A stretch of 64,000 bases of DNA from Cupriavidus necator A5-1 (GTDB lineage Bacteria; Pseudomonadota; Gammaproteobacteria; Burkholderiales; Burkholderiaceae): NCBI RefSeq assembly GCF_000744095.1, contig NZ_JQLI01000008.1:3596001-3660000 (forward strand), read 5' to 3'. Positions 35,816-44,530 of the stretch are shown here, piece after piece; within the stretch, counting starts at the first letter, position 1, and every line of letters begins with the position of its first letter. Position numbers and translations under genes: made by a program. A model generated the notes under the pieces. That model had not been told where the DNA came from, searched no databases, and saw only the letters and a program-made list of their open reading frames with translations.

Positions 35816-35903
35816 TTGCAAAGGCGGCCCCACCCTCCCGTGCTCCGTGAATCCAGGCGAACCCAACGCGCGCTTGCGCTGATACGTACCCTGAGGAGAG
35901 TTC

Positions 35904-36608
35904 ATGGAGTGGTTTACCGATCTGTTCACGATGCAGTTCCTGACGGCGCTGCTGTCCATCGTCGTCATTGACCTGGTGCTGGCCGGCGACAATGCCATCG
36001 TGATCGCGCTGGCGGCGCGCAACCTGCCCGCCCACCTGCAGAAGAAAGCCATTGTCTGGGGTACCGTCGGTGCCGTGGTGGTGCGCTCGGCCATGACGAT
36101 CGGCGTGGTCTGGCTGCTCAAGATTCCTGGCCTGCTGCTGGTCGGCGGCCTGGCGCTGGTATGGATCGCCTACAAGCTGCTCTCCGACGAAGGCGAAGGC
36201 GAGGGGCACGGCTCGGGCGCCTCGACCCTGTGGGGCGCGATGAAGACCATCATCATCGCCGACGCGGTGATGGGCGTGGACAACGTGCTGGCCGTGGCTG
36301 GCGCCGCGCACGGCAGCTTCCTGCTGGTGGTGCTGGGCCTGCTGATCAGCATCCCCATCGTGGTGTGGGGCTCGAGCCTGGTGCTCAAGCTGATGAGCCG
36401 CTTCCCGGTCATCATCTACCTCGGCGCTGGCGTGCTGGCCTTCACGGCGGTCAAGATGATCGTGCACGAGCCGCTGGTCAAGGCCTTCTTCGAGGCCAAC
36501 CCGTTGGTCAACTGGGGCCTGTATGTGCTGATCATCGGCGGCGTGCTCGGTGGCGGCTACCTGGTGCAGAAGCGCCGCGTGCAACAGGAACCGGCCGGCA
36601 GCCACTAA
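35904..36608 (+). CDS. TerC-family integral membrane protein (likely Mn2+ exporter)
   Basis: The 234-residue inner-membrane protein has about seven helices. TerC hallmarks are visible: DLVLAGDNAIVIALA (Asp-Asn pair, near residue 26) and IIADAVMGVDNVLAVAGAA (near 115), whose acidic residues line the metal path. GAGGAG precedes the ATG. The manganese riboswitch in its leader and recent work on TerC proteins both point to Mn2+ export or metal loading of secreted enzymes; tellurite resistance is only the historical name. It is a single-gene transcript ending at the terminator at 36667. Confidence 0.93.
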   Translation: MEWFTDLFTMQFLTALLSIVVIDLVLAGDNAIVIALAARNLPAHLQKKAIVWGTVGAVVVRSAMTIGVVWLLKIPGLLLVGGLALVWIAYKLLSDEGEGEGHGSGASTLWGAMKTIIIADAVMGVDNVLAVAGAAHGSFLLVVLGLLISIPIVVWGSSLVLKLMSRFPVIIYLGAGVLAFTAVKMIVHEPLVKAFFEANPLVNWGLYVLIIGGVLGGGYLVQKRRVQQEPAGSH

Positions 36609-36666
36609 GGCTGGTGCCAGGCGCAGCCGGGGCAGGCGTCCCGGCTGCCAGGCAAGGACCAACCGA

Positions 36667-36692
36667 GGGCCACCCAGAGGGGTGGCCCTTTT
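36667..36692 (+). terminator. Intrinsic terminator of the TerC gene
   Basis: GGGCCACCC (36667-36675) and GGGTGGCCC (36680-36688) form a 9-bp stem followed by TTTT. Confidence 0.9.
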
Positions 36693-36753
36693 GCTTTAAA
36701 ATGCCAGCTTTGCGGGTCTACCGCCCGCGTCACATCCCACCCGCCCCGCGCCG

Positions 36754-37548
36754 ATGAAACAGTATCTCGACTTCATGCGCCATGTGTACGAGCATGGCAC
36801 CGACAAAGCCGACCGCACCGGCACCGGCACGCGCTCGGTGTTCGGCTACCAGATGCGCTTCGACCTGCGCGAAGGCTTCCCGGTGGTGACCACCAAGAAG
36901 CTGCACCTGAAGTCCATCATCCTGGAACTGCTGTGGTTCCTGCAGGGCTCGACCAATGTGCGCTGGCTGCAGGAAAACGGCGTCAGCATCTGGGACGAAT
37001 GGGCCGACGAGAACGGCGAACTGGGCCCGGTGTACGGCTCGCAGTGGCGCTCGTGGCCGGCACCGGACGGCCGCCATATCGACCAGATCACCGAACTGAT
37101 GGCGCAGATCCGGGCCAACCCGGATTCGCGCCGGCTGATCGTGTCGGCCTGGAACGTGGCCGACATCCCGCGCATGAAGCTGCCGCCCTGCCACGCGTTC
37201 TTCCAGTTCTACGTGGCCGACGGCAAGCTGTCGTGCCAGCTCTACCAGCGCAGCGCCGATATCTTCCTGGGCGTGCCGTTCAATATCGCCAGCTATGCGC
37301 TACTCACGCACATGATTGCGCAGCAGGCCGGGCTGGAAGTGGGCGACTTTATCTGGACCGGCGGCGACTGCCATATCTACAACAACCACTTCGAGCAGGT
37401 GCAGACCCAGCTGGCGCGCGAGCCCCAGCCGCTGCCACAGCTGAAGATCCTGCGCAAGCCCGACAGCATCTTCGACTACCGCTACGAAGACTTCGAACTG
37501 GTGGGCTACCAGTCACACGCCGCCATCAAGGCACCGGTGGCCGTATGA
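36754..37548 (+). CDS. thyA: Thymidylate synthase
   Basis: The 264-residue enzyme makes dTMP from dUMP with methylene-tetrahydrofolate. Length equals the E. coli enzyme. The nucleophile Cys146 is in LPPCHAFFQF, and QLYQRSADIFLGVPFNIASY and DCHIYNNH are conserved. No strong ribosome-binding site is seen before the ATG. The last codons overlap the start of folA (ATGA), the classical thyA-folA pairing that regenerates the dihydrofolate produced here. Confidence 0.97.
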   Translation: MKQYLDFMRHVYEHGTDKADRTGTGTRSVFGYQMRFDLREGFPVVTTKKLHLKSIILELLWFLQGSTNVRWLQENGVSIWDEWADENGELGPVYGSQWRSWPAPDGRHIDQITELMAQIRANPDSRRLIVSAWNVADIPRMKLPPCHAFFQFYVADGKLSCQLYQRSADIFLGVPFNIASYALLTHMIAQQAGLEVGDFIWTGGDCHIYNNHFEQVQTQLAREPQPLPQLKILRKPDSIFDYRYEDFELVGYQSHAAIKAPVAV

Positions 37549-38045
37549 CGCTGCTGACACTGGTCGTTGCCAAGGCGCGCAACCACACCATCGGCCGCGA
37601 CAACACGCTGCCGTGGCGCCTGCCGGAAGACCTGGCGCACTTCAAGCGCACCACCATGGGCGCGCCCGTGGTGATGGGCCGCAAGACCTGGGACTCGATC
37701 GGGCGGCCGCTGCCGGGCCGGCGCAATATCGTCGTGAGCCGCAACCCGGACCTGCGCATCGAAGGCGCCGAGGTCGCTGCCTCGCTGGAAGATGCGCAGC
37801 GGTTGTGCGTGGGCGTCGAGCAGATCTTCCTGATCGGCGGCGCGCAGCTCTATGCCGAGGCCATGCCCTGCGCGGACCGGCTGGTGGTGACGGAGATCGA
37901 TGCGGATGTGGAGGGCGACGCCTTTTTCCCGCCGATCGACCGCACGCAATGGATCGAGACCTCGCGCGAGACGCATCATTCGGAGGCCAACGGTTTCGAC
38001 TATGCCTTCGTCACGTACGAGCGGCCGCCTTCGGATGAATCCTGA
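37545..38045 (+). CDS. folA: Dihydrofolate reductase
   Basis: The 166-residue enzyme reduces dihydrofolate to tetrahydrofolate. Motifs seen: LPWRLPEDLAHFKRTTMG (with the catalytic acidic residue), VVMGRKTWDSIGRPLPGR and IFLIGGAQLY. The ATG at 37545 overlaps the thyA stop, so the two are translationally coupled. Confidence 0.96.
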   Translation: MTLLTLVVAKARNHTIGRDNTLPWRLPEDLAHFKRTTMGAPVVMGRKTWDSIGRPLPGRRNIVVSRNPDLRIEGAEVAASLEDAQRLCVGVEQIFLIGGAQLYAEAMPCADRLVVTEIDADVEGDAFFPPIDRTQWIETSRETHHSEANGFDYAFVTYERPPSDES

Positions 38046-38094
38046 GCCGAGCGCCAATTTCGACCATTTCGACCTGTCGCGGGCGACGCCGGGA

Positions 38095-38246
38095 TTGACA
38101 AAGCCCGCCGCATCGCCCAATCTCACGCACATGGACCGCCGTCACCTCGACCTCGCGCAGATTATTCGCACCATTCCTCGAATGGTGGGTTAGCGCGCGT
38201 CCAGATCAGTTTTTCGCAGAAAACCCGCCCTGAAGGCGGGTTTTTT
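38095..38246 (+). promoter_or_regulatory. Putative ilvA attenuator (promoter, leader peptide, exclusive hairpins)
   Basis: TTGACA (38095-38100) lies 17 bases before CAATCT. Three alternative pairings are visible. ACCATTC/GAATGGT (38170-38186) overlaps the leader-peptide end. GGTGGGTT (38184-38191) can pair with AACCCGCC (38222-38229) as an antiterminator. AAACCCGCC/GGCGGGTTT (38221-38243) plus TTTTTT is the terminator. The leader peptide has three Ile codons and one Thr codon clustered at the right place. It resembles amino-acid attenuators of branched-chain operons. It could also act simply as the thyA-folA terminator. Confidence 0.6.
38131..38193 (+). CDS. Putative ilvA leader peptide (20 aa)
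   Basis: The ORF encodes MDRRHLDLAQIIRTIPRMVG. The run Ile-Ile-Arg-Thr-Ile uses ATT three times, rare in this GC-rich genome where ATC is normal, as expected for a ribosome-stalling signal sensing Ile/Thr. No ribosome-binding site is seen. The predicted transcription start nearly coincides with the ATG, so the message may be leaderless. Confidence 0.5.
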   Translation: MDRRHLDLAQIIRTIPRMVG

Positions 38247-38291
38247 GTTTCCGGCTCCAGGGCACCAAGAAAACCACCCCGGAGCCCTTCC

Positions 38292-39872
38292 ATGCAGGCA
38301 AATGCCGAACCTACCACTGAAAGCATCGACCGCGCCACCGACCATGCGGCCGACCAGAGCGGCTACCTGAAACGCATCCTGACCGCGCGCGTCTACGACG
38401 TGGCCCGCGAGACCGAACTCGACTTCGCCAGGCACCTGTCAGCGCGGCTGCGCAACCGCGTCTACCTCAAGCGCGAGGACACCCAGCCGGTGTTCTCCTT
38501 CAAGCTGCGCGGCGCCTACAACAAGATGGCGCACCTCAGCCCCGAAGCGCTGCGGCGCGGCGTCATCACCGCTTCGGCCGGCAACCATGCCCAGGGCGTG
38601 GCGCTGTCCGCGGCACGCCTCGGTGTGCGCGCGCTGATCGTGGTGCCGACCACGGCACCGCAGGTCAAGGTCGACGCGGCGCGTGCGCACGGCGGCCCCA
38701 CCGTCGAGGTGATCCAGGCCGGCGACTCCTACACCGACGCCTATCGCCACGCGATGACGCTGCAAGCCGAGCAAGGGCTGACCTTTATCCCCGCCTTCGA
38801 CGATCCCGACGTCATCGCTGGCCAGGGCACGGTAGCGGCGGAAATCCTCGGCGCCCATCGCGGCCCGATCCATGCGATCTTCGTCCCGATCGGCGGGGGC
38901 AGCCTGGCCGCGGGCGTGGCGACCTACGTCAAGGCGGTACGCCCCGAGATCCGGGTGATCGGCGTGCAGACGGAAGATTCGTGCGCGATGGCCCAGTCGA
39001 TCCGCGCCGGCCGGCGGGTGGAACTGGCCGAGGTGGGGCTGTTTTCGGACGGCACCGCGGTCAAGCTGGTGGGCGAAGAAACCTTCCGCCTGTGCCGCCG
39101 CTACCTGGACGAGATCATCATCGTGGATACCGATGCGCTATGCGCCGCGATCAAGGATGTGTTCGAAGACACCCGCAGCGTGCTCGAACCCGCCGGCGCG
39201 CTGGCCGTCGCCGCTGCCAAGCAGTATGCAGCGCGGGGCGGCATCCGCGACAAGACGCTGGTCGCGGTCACCTCCGGCGCCAATATCAACTTCGAGCGCA
39301 TGCGCTTCGTGGCGGATCGGGCCGAGCTGGGCAATGCGCGCGAAGGCATGTTCGGCGTGACGCTGCCGGAGGCTTGCGGTGCGTTCCGGCGCCTGTGCAG
39401 CCGGGTCGGCGACCGGCAGATCAGCGAGTTCACCTACCGGATTGCCGATGCGCAGACGGCCCACGTCTTTGTCGGCATGCAGCTCGGGGCGTCGGGAGAG
39501 TCGGAACAGCTAGTGAAGGCGCTGCAGCAGGATGGCTTCCCGACCATCGACCTGACGGCCGATGAAGTGGCGAAGGAGCATGTGCGGCATATGATCGGCG
39601 GGCGCTCGCCGCTGGCGCGTGGCGAACGCCTGTTCCGCTTTGAATTCCCGGAACGGCCCGGGGCGCTGATGACGTTCCTGTCGGCGCTGGCGCCGGACTG
39701 GAACATCAGCCTGTTCCACTATCGCAACCAGGGCGGCGATACCGGCTCGGTGCTGGCCGGCATCCAGGTGGCCGAGGCGCAAAGCGCTGCGTTCGAAGAA
39801 CGCCTCGCCACGCTCGGCTATCCGTACCAGGAGGTCAGCGCCAATTCGGCGTATCGCCTGTTTCTTGCCTGA
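38292..39872 (+). CDS. ilvA: Threonine ammonia-lyase, biosynthetic
   Basis: The 526-residue PLP enzyme converts threonine to 2-oxobutanoate, the first step to isoleucine. The PLP lysine is Lys71 in FSFKLRGAYNKM, and the phosphate-binding loop is GGGSLAAG. Two ACT-like regulatory domains occupy about residues 340-526 (MFGVTLPEACGAFRRLC, then RLFRFEFPERPGALMTFL), as in the isoleucine-inhibited long form. A GGAG lies upstream of the ATG. The preceding attenuator-like leader fits regulation by isoleucine or threonine supply. Confidence 0.95.
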   Translation: MQANAEPTTESIDRATDHAADQSGYLKRILTARVYDVARETELDFARHLSARLRNRVYLKREDTQPVFSFKLRGAYNKMAHLSPEALRRGVITASAGNHAQGVALSAARLGVRALIVVPTTAPQVKVDAARAHGGPTVEVIQAGDSYTDAYRHAMTLQAEQGLTFIPAFDDPDVIAGQGTVAAEILGAHRGPIHAIFVPIGGGSLAAGVATYVKAVRPEIRVIGVQTEDSCAMAQSIRAGRRVELAEVGLFSDGTAVKLVGEETFRLCRRYLDEIIIVDTDALCAAIKDVFEDTRSVLEPAGALAVAAAKQYAARGGIRDKTLVAVTSGANINFERMRFVADRAELGNAREGMFGVTLPEACGAFRRLCSRVGDRQISEFTYRIADAQTAHVFVGMQLGASGESEQLVKALQQDGFPTIDLTADEVAKEHVRHMIGGRSPLARGERLFRFEFPERPGALMTFLSALAPDWNISLFHYRNQGGDTGSVLAGIQVAEAQSAAFEERLATLGYPYQEVSANSAYRLFLA

Positions 39873-39901
39873 GAAGGCGAACCACGCAGATGGCCGTCGG
39901 C

Positions 39902-41278
39902 TCAGGCACCGGCGATGGTCATCTGCTCGAGCAGGATCGAGCCGGTTTCCTTGGTGCCACGCACCAGCGCATCCGCGCCGATGGCGACGATCTGCTTGAA
40001 CATCTCCGCCATATTGCCGGCGATGGTGATTTCCTCGACCGGGTACTGGATCACGCCGTTCTCGACCCAGTAGCCCGAGGCGCCGCGCGAGTAGTCGCCG
40101 GTCACGTAGTTGACGCCCTGCCCCATCAACTCGGTCACCAGCAGGCCGGTGCCGAGCTTGCGCAGCATCGCCGGGAAGTCGTCGCCCGGCTCGGTCAGCG
40201 AGCTCGACAGCGTCAGGTTGTGCGAGCCGCCGGCGTTGCCGGTGGTCTGCATGCCGAGCTTGCGCGCGGAGTAGGTCGACAGGAAATAGCCCTGCACCTC
40301 GCCGTCCAGGACCACGTCGCGCTCGCGGGTGCGCACGCCTTCCTCGTCGAACGGGGCGCTGCCCATGGCGCCGGGGGTATGCGGCTGCTCGTGGATCTGC
40401 ACGTGCGGGGCGAATACGGTCTTGCCCAGCGAATCGCACAGGAAGGTGGACTTGCGGTACAGCGCGCCGCCCGACACCGCCTGCACGAAGGCCCCCAGCA
40501 GGCCCGCGGCCAGCGGCGCCTCGAACAGCACCGGGCAGCGGCGCGTCGACAGCTTGCGTGCCTGCAGCCGCGCCAGCGCGCGTTCGGCGGCGTACTTGCC
40601 GATGTCTTCCGGCGCCGCCAGCGCTTTTGGCGAGCGCTTGGACGAGTACCAGTCATCGCGCTGCATGCCGCTGCCGCTGCCGGCGATCGGCGCGCACGAG
40701 ATAAAGTGGCGCGAATACGGATAGCCGCCGACGAAACCGCGCGTGGTGGCCAGCACGAACTGCGAATGCTGGGCCGACACGCTGGCACCGTCGCTGTTGC
40801 GGATGCGCGGCGACACCGCGAAGGCCGCGGCCTCGGCGCGGGTGGCGATGTCGATCGCGGCTTCGGCGTCGATGTTCCAGGGGTGGAACAGGTTCAGGTC
40901 CTGCGGCGAGCGCTCCAGCAGTTCTTCTTCCGCCAGGCCGGCGCACTCGTCCTCGGCGGTGAAGCGGGCAATGTTGTAGGCCGCCTCGGCCGTGGCGCGC
41001 AGTGCCGCCGGCGAGAAGTCAGAGGTACTGGCGTTGCCGCGGCGCTTGCCGATCATCACCGTGACGCCGACCACCTTGTCGCGGTTCTGCTCGATGGTTT
41101 CCACCTGCCCCTTGCGCACCGACACCGACAGGCCGCTGCCCTCGGAGATCTCGGTGGCGGCATCGGTCGCCCCCAGTTCGCGTGCCACACGCAGCACATC
41201 GGCGGCCATCTCGCTGAGCTGGGCCTGGGTGTAGGTGAAGTGCGCGGTCTGTTCTGCGATATGGTCCATGGGGTCCAT
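39902..41278 (-). CDS. pmbA: Metalloprotease PmbA (TldE)
   Basis: The 458-residue product, with TldD, forms a cytoplasmic peptidase that matures microcins and clears small peptides. Family segments are present: GSGLSVSVRKGQVETIEQNR, DKVVGVTVMIGKRRGNASTS, FAPHVQIHEQPH and the C-terminal GASGYWVENGVIQYPVEEIT. The ATG at 41278 is used, though ATG 41269 is possible. It is convergent with ilvA and divergent from darP over 49 bases. The partner tldD is not in the window. Confidence 0.94.
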   Translation of the reverse strand: MDPMDHIAEQTAHFTYTQAQLSEMAADVLRVARELGATDAATEISEGSGLSVSVRKGQVETIEQNRDKVVGVTVMIGKRRGNASTSDFSPAALRATAEAAYNIARFTAEDECAGLAEEELLERSPQDLNLFHPWNIDAEAAIDIATRAEAAAFAVSPRIRNSDGASVSAQHSQFVLATTRGFVGGYPYSRHFISCAPIAGSGSGMQRDDWYSSKRSPKALAAPEDIGKYAAERALARLQARKLSTRRCPVLFEAPLAAGLLGAFVQAVSGGALYRKSTFLCDSLGKTVFAPHVQIHEQPHTPGAMGSAPFDEEGVRTRERDVVLDGEVQGYFLSTYSARKLGMQTTGNAGGSHNLTLSSSLTEPGDDFPAMLRKLGTGLLVTELMGQGVNYVTGDYSRGASGYWVENGVIQYPVEEITIAGNMAEMFKQIVAIGADALVRGTKETGSILLEQMTIAGA

Positions 41279-41327
41279 GCTGGGCGGGTGTCATCAAAAG
41301 TCCAAGCGGCAATCATAGCAAGATAAA

Positions 41328-41945
41328 ATGCCGGGCATGACGCGAAATTCCCGTAATCCGAACGGCTCGCGCTTTCCTGGAGGCTTTGCGCCGGAACCGG
41401 AAGACGACGAACCGAAAAGCAAGTCGCAGCGCAAGCGCGACATGACCGCCCTGCAGGACCTTGGCGCCGAGCTGGAAGGCCTGGCCAAGGACCGTTTGGC
41501 GCGCGTGCCCATGCCCGAAGCGCTGGCCGACGCCATTCACCAGGCACGCCGCATCACCAGCCACGAAGGCAAGCGCCGCCAGATGCAGTACGTCGGCAAG
41601 GTCATGCGCGGCCTGGACGACGACGAGGTCGAGGCCATCCGCCGCGCGCTGGAAGGCTTCAAGGGCACCAGCAAGGCCGAGACCGCGCGCATGCACCTGA
41701 TCGAGCGCTGGCGCGAGCTGCTGCTGGCCGACGACGCGGCGCTGACGCGCTTCCTCGGCGAGCATCCCGGCATCGACGTGCAGGCGCTGCGCAACACCAT
41801 CCGCAACGCGCGCAAGGAAAAGGAGCAAGGCAAGCCGCCGCGCTATTTCCGCGAGCTGTTCCAGGCGATCAAGACGGCGCTCGACGAAAAGGATGGCAAG
41901 GCCGCCGCGCAGGACCAACCCCCGACCCCGGAGCCCGAGGCATGA
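41328..41945 (+). CDS. darP: Ribosome-associated protein DarP/YjgA (DUF615)
   Basis: The 205-residue product assists 50S subunit assembly. The family core reads KSKSQRKRDMTALQDLGAEL, then RITSHEGKRRQMQYVGKVMR and IERWRELLLADDAALTRFL. The start may be 41328 or 41337. The gene overlaps mog by 4 bases (ATGA), and the divergent pmbA neighbour is the typical arrangement in betaproteobacteria. Confidence 0.93.
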   Translation: MPGMTRNSRNPNGSRFPGGFAPEPEDDEPKSKSQRKRDMTALQDLGAELEGLAKDRLARVPMPEALADAIHQARRITSHEGKRRQMQYVGKVMRGLDDDEVEAIRRALEGFKGTSKAETARMHLIERWRELLLADDAALTRFLGEHPGIDVQALRNTIRNARKEKEQGKPPRYFRELFQAIKTALDEKDGKAAAQDQPPTPEPEA

Positions 41946-42580
41946 CCCAGACCACGCAGCCGGTTGTCCGTAACCATCCCGACGAACTGGTCGTCGGCTT
42001 CGTTTCCATCTCGGACCGCGCCTCGGCCGGCACCTATCAGGACGAGGGCATCCCGGCGCTGCGCGAGTGGTTCGGGCGCACGCTGACCTCGCCCTGGCAG
42101 GCGGTGGAGCGGCTGATCCCCGACGAGCAGGCGCAGATCTCGCGCACGCTGATCGACCTGGTCGACGTGGCCGGCTGCGACCTGGTGCTGACCACCGGCG
42201 GCACCGGCCCGGCGCGACGCGACGTCACGCCCGAAGCCACGCTGGCCGTGGCGACCAAGGAAATGCCGGGCTTTGGCGAGCAGATGCGCCAGGTCAGCCT
42301 GCATTTCGTGCCGACCGCGATCCTGTCGCGCCAGGTGGCGGTGATCCGTGAAACCGCCAGCCGCGCCGCGCTGATCATCAACCTGCCGGGCCAGCCGCGC
42401 GCGATCCGCGAAACGCTGGAAGGCCTGCGCGACGCCGACGGCAAGGCAGTGATGCAAGGGATCTTTGCTGCGGTGCCGTATTGCATCGACCTGATCGGCG
42501 GCCCGTACATGGAAACCGACGAGGCGATCGTCAAGGCCTGGCGCCCGAAGAACGCCGTGCGCGCCAAACCCGCCACTTAA
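41942..42580 (+). CDS. mog: Molybdopterin adenylyltransferase
   Basis: The 212-residue product activates molybdopterin by adenylation for molybdenum insertion. Motifs include VSISDRASAGTYQDEGIPAL, CDLVLTTGGTGPARRDVTPE (nucleotide-binding TTGGTG with conserved Asp) and IINLPGQPRAI. Translationally coupled to darP. Confidence 0.94.
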   Translation: MTQTTQPVVRNHPDELVVGFVSISDRASAGTYQDEGIPALREWFGRTLTSPWQAVERLIPDEQAQISRTLIDLVDVAGCDLVLTTGGTGPARRDVTPEATLAVATKEMPGFGEQMRQVSLHFVPTAILSRQVAVIRETASRAALIINLPGQPRAIRETLEGLRDADGKAVMQGIFAAVPYCIDLIGGPYMETDEAIVKAWRPKNAVRAKPAT

Positions 42581-42650
42581 TCCACCCGGACTCCACCCAG
42601 CCGCCACCCGGCCCGCCGACGCACGCCGCGCGGGCACCCTCCCCTGCGCC

Positions 42651-43532
42651 TCAGCGCAACCCCAGGTACAACCCCACCGGCACGAACACCACCGCGGCGA
42701 TATTGCCCAGCAACACGATCGACGCCACCTGGTCCGGCTCCTGCCGGAAGTGGTCCGCCACCAGGAAGTTCAGCACCGCCGGCGGCAGCGAGGCAAATAC
42801 GAACAGCAGCCCGCGCTGCAGTTCCGTCAGCGGCACCCACTGCGCCAGCAGCAACGCCACCGCGATGCCGGTCAGCGGGCAAGCCACCGCGCCGACCAGC
42901 CCCATGCCCCAGTTGCGCAGGCTCACATCCTTCATGCGCACGCCCAGCGCGAACAGCATCAGCGGCACGGTGGCGTCGCCCAGCAGCTTGACCGACTGGT
43001 AGACCGGGTCGGGCAGCGTGAACCACGGCCGCGCCAGCGACAATCCCACGCCAGACACGGTGGCCAGCACCATCGGATTGCGCGCGATCTGCGCCATCGA
43101 CGCATGCCGGTTGACGATCTTCATGCCAAGGGTGAAGTGCATCAGGTTGGACGCCGCGAACAGCGCCACCGCCGGCGCCAGCCCGGCCGGGCCGAAGGCA
43201 AAGACCGACAGCGGCAGGCCCATGTTGCCGCAGTTGTTGAACATCATCGGCGGCACGAAGGTGCGCGGATCAACCTTGAGCAGCCGCGCCAGCCCCCACG
43301 CCAGCACGCCGGAGCCCAGCACCACGGCCACCGCGCAGCCCAGCAGCTCCACCTGGTCGGCCAGCACGAAGTCCTTGCTGACGAAAGCCGACACCACCAG
43401 CAGCGGCGCAATCACGTCCAGCGTGGCGCGGTTGATGCCGGCCATGTCCGGATGCGCCTTGCGCCCGTACAGCCACCCGACCAGGATGATCAGGATGACC
43501 GGGGTGATGATGGAGACGATGCGCTCGAGCAT
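42651..43532 (-). CDS. AEC-family (auxin efflux carrier) transporter
   Basis: The 293-residue inner-membrane protein has about ten helices in two inverted halves. The family pattern includes PVILIILVGWLYGRK at the start, MFNNCGNMGLPLSVFAFGPA near residue 100, and GDATVPLMLFALGVRM near 195. Bacterial members move small carboxylates such as malonate or malate; the substrate here is unknown. ATG 43532 is chosen because the first helix starts directly after it. Confidence 0.9.
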   Translation of the reverse strand: MLERIVSIITPVILIILVGWLYGRKAHPDMAGINRATLDVIAPLLVVSAFVSKDFVLADQVELLGCAVAVVLGSGVLAWGLARLLKVDPRTFVPPMMFNNCGNMGLPLSVFAFGPAGLAPAVALFAASNLMHFTLGMKIVNRHASMAQIARNPMVLATVSGVGLSLARPWFTLPDPVYQSVKLLGDATVPLMLFALGVRMKDVSLRNWGMGLVGAVACPLTGIAVALLLAQWVPLTELQRGLLFVFASLPPAVLNFLVADHFRQEPDQVASIVLLGNIAAVVFVPVGLYLGLR

Positions 43533-43658
43533 GGGCGGGCGGGACGGGGCTCGCGCCGGGTACCGCGCGGCGCCCGGCAGCGGCAACAAGGCCCGGCAAT
43601 GCGTGCGGCCCGTCGCTGGTGGTGAGTTGTTGTTCTGGGTGGTGGCGGGTGGCCCGGG

Positions 43659-44309
43659 TTATTGGGCAGGCGTGCCGGCGGCCGGCGTGTCTGGGGCCGC
43701 CGGGGCCGTCGCGTCAGCCGCGGGCGCTGCGCCGGGCGCCGTGTGGCGGATAAAGTGCGTGCGGTAGTAGCGCAGTTCCTCGACCGACTCCAGGATGTCG
43801 GCCAGCGCCGTGTGCAGCTGGCGCTTGACGAAGCCCTTGTGGATGGCCGGCTCCCAGCGCTTGCACAGCTCCTTGAGCGTGGACACGTCCAGGTTGCGGT
43901 AGTGGAAGAACGCCTCCAGCTTGGGCATGTAGCGCGCCATGAAGCGGCGGTCCTGGCAGATCGAGTTGCCGCACATCGGCGACTTGTTGGCCGGCACCCA
44001 GCGCTTGAGGAAGGCCAGCAGCTCGGCCTCGGCCTGCTCTTCGGTCAGCGTGGAAGCCTTGACCTTGTCGATCAGGCCGGAACGGCCGTGGGTGCCCTTG
44101 TTCCAGTTGTCCATGCCGTCGAGCACGGCATCGCTCTGGTGGATCACCAGCACGGGGCCTTCGGCCAGGATATTGAGTTCGGAGTCGGTGACCACGATCG
44201 CCACCTCGATGATGCGGTCGGTGTCCGGCGACAGGCCGGTCATTTCCATGTCCAGCCAGATCAGGTTGTTTTCACTTTTTACGGATTTGGCGGCGGCGTG
44301 GGTTGTCAT
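43659..44309 (-). CDS. orn: Oligoribonuclease
   Basis: The 216-residue DEDDh 3'-5' exonuclease degrades di- to pentanucleotides, including pGpG from c-di-GMP turnover. Catalytic motifs: IWLDMEMTGL, GNSICQDRRFMARYMP and HTALADILES. A C-terminal Ala/Pro tail of about 30 residues (from about residue 186) is extra compared with the 181-residue E. coli enzyme. Divergent from the M48 peptidase gene; a TATAAT near 44372 lies between them. Confidence 0.96.
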   Translation of the reverse strand: MTTHAAAKSVKSENNLIWLDMEMTGLSPDTDRIIEVAIVVTDSELNILAEGPVLVIHQSDAVLDGMDNWNKGTHGRSGLIDKVKASTLTEEQAEAELLAFLKRWVPANKSPMCGNSICQDRRFMARYMPKLEAFFHYRNLDVSTLKELCKRWEPAIHKGFVKRQLHTALADILESVEELRYYRTHFIRHTAPGAAPAADATAPAAPDTPAAGTPAQ

Positions 44310-44530
44310 CGGGACTGCGGAAGATAGGGATTTCGGGGATGCGGCCGCGGCGGGGCCGGGCGCGAACAATTTATAATTCTCGCATATCCGTCCGGGATGC
44401 CCGCTGGCGCACAGTTTGCCGGCCTTCCCGGATATCCCGGACCGCCGACAATCCTGCCCCGGGTTTCGCGGTCCCAACGGACGCCCGCCGCGCACGATGC
44501 CGGGCGCCCGAACCCACAAGGCTCTTGCCG

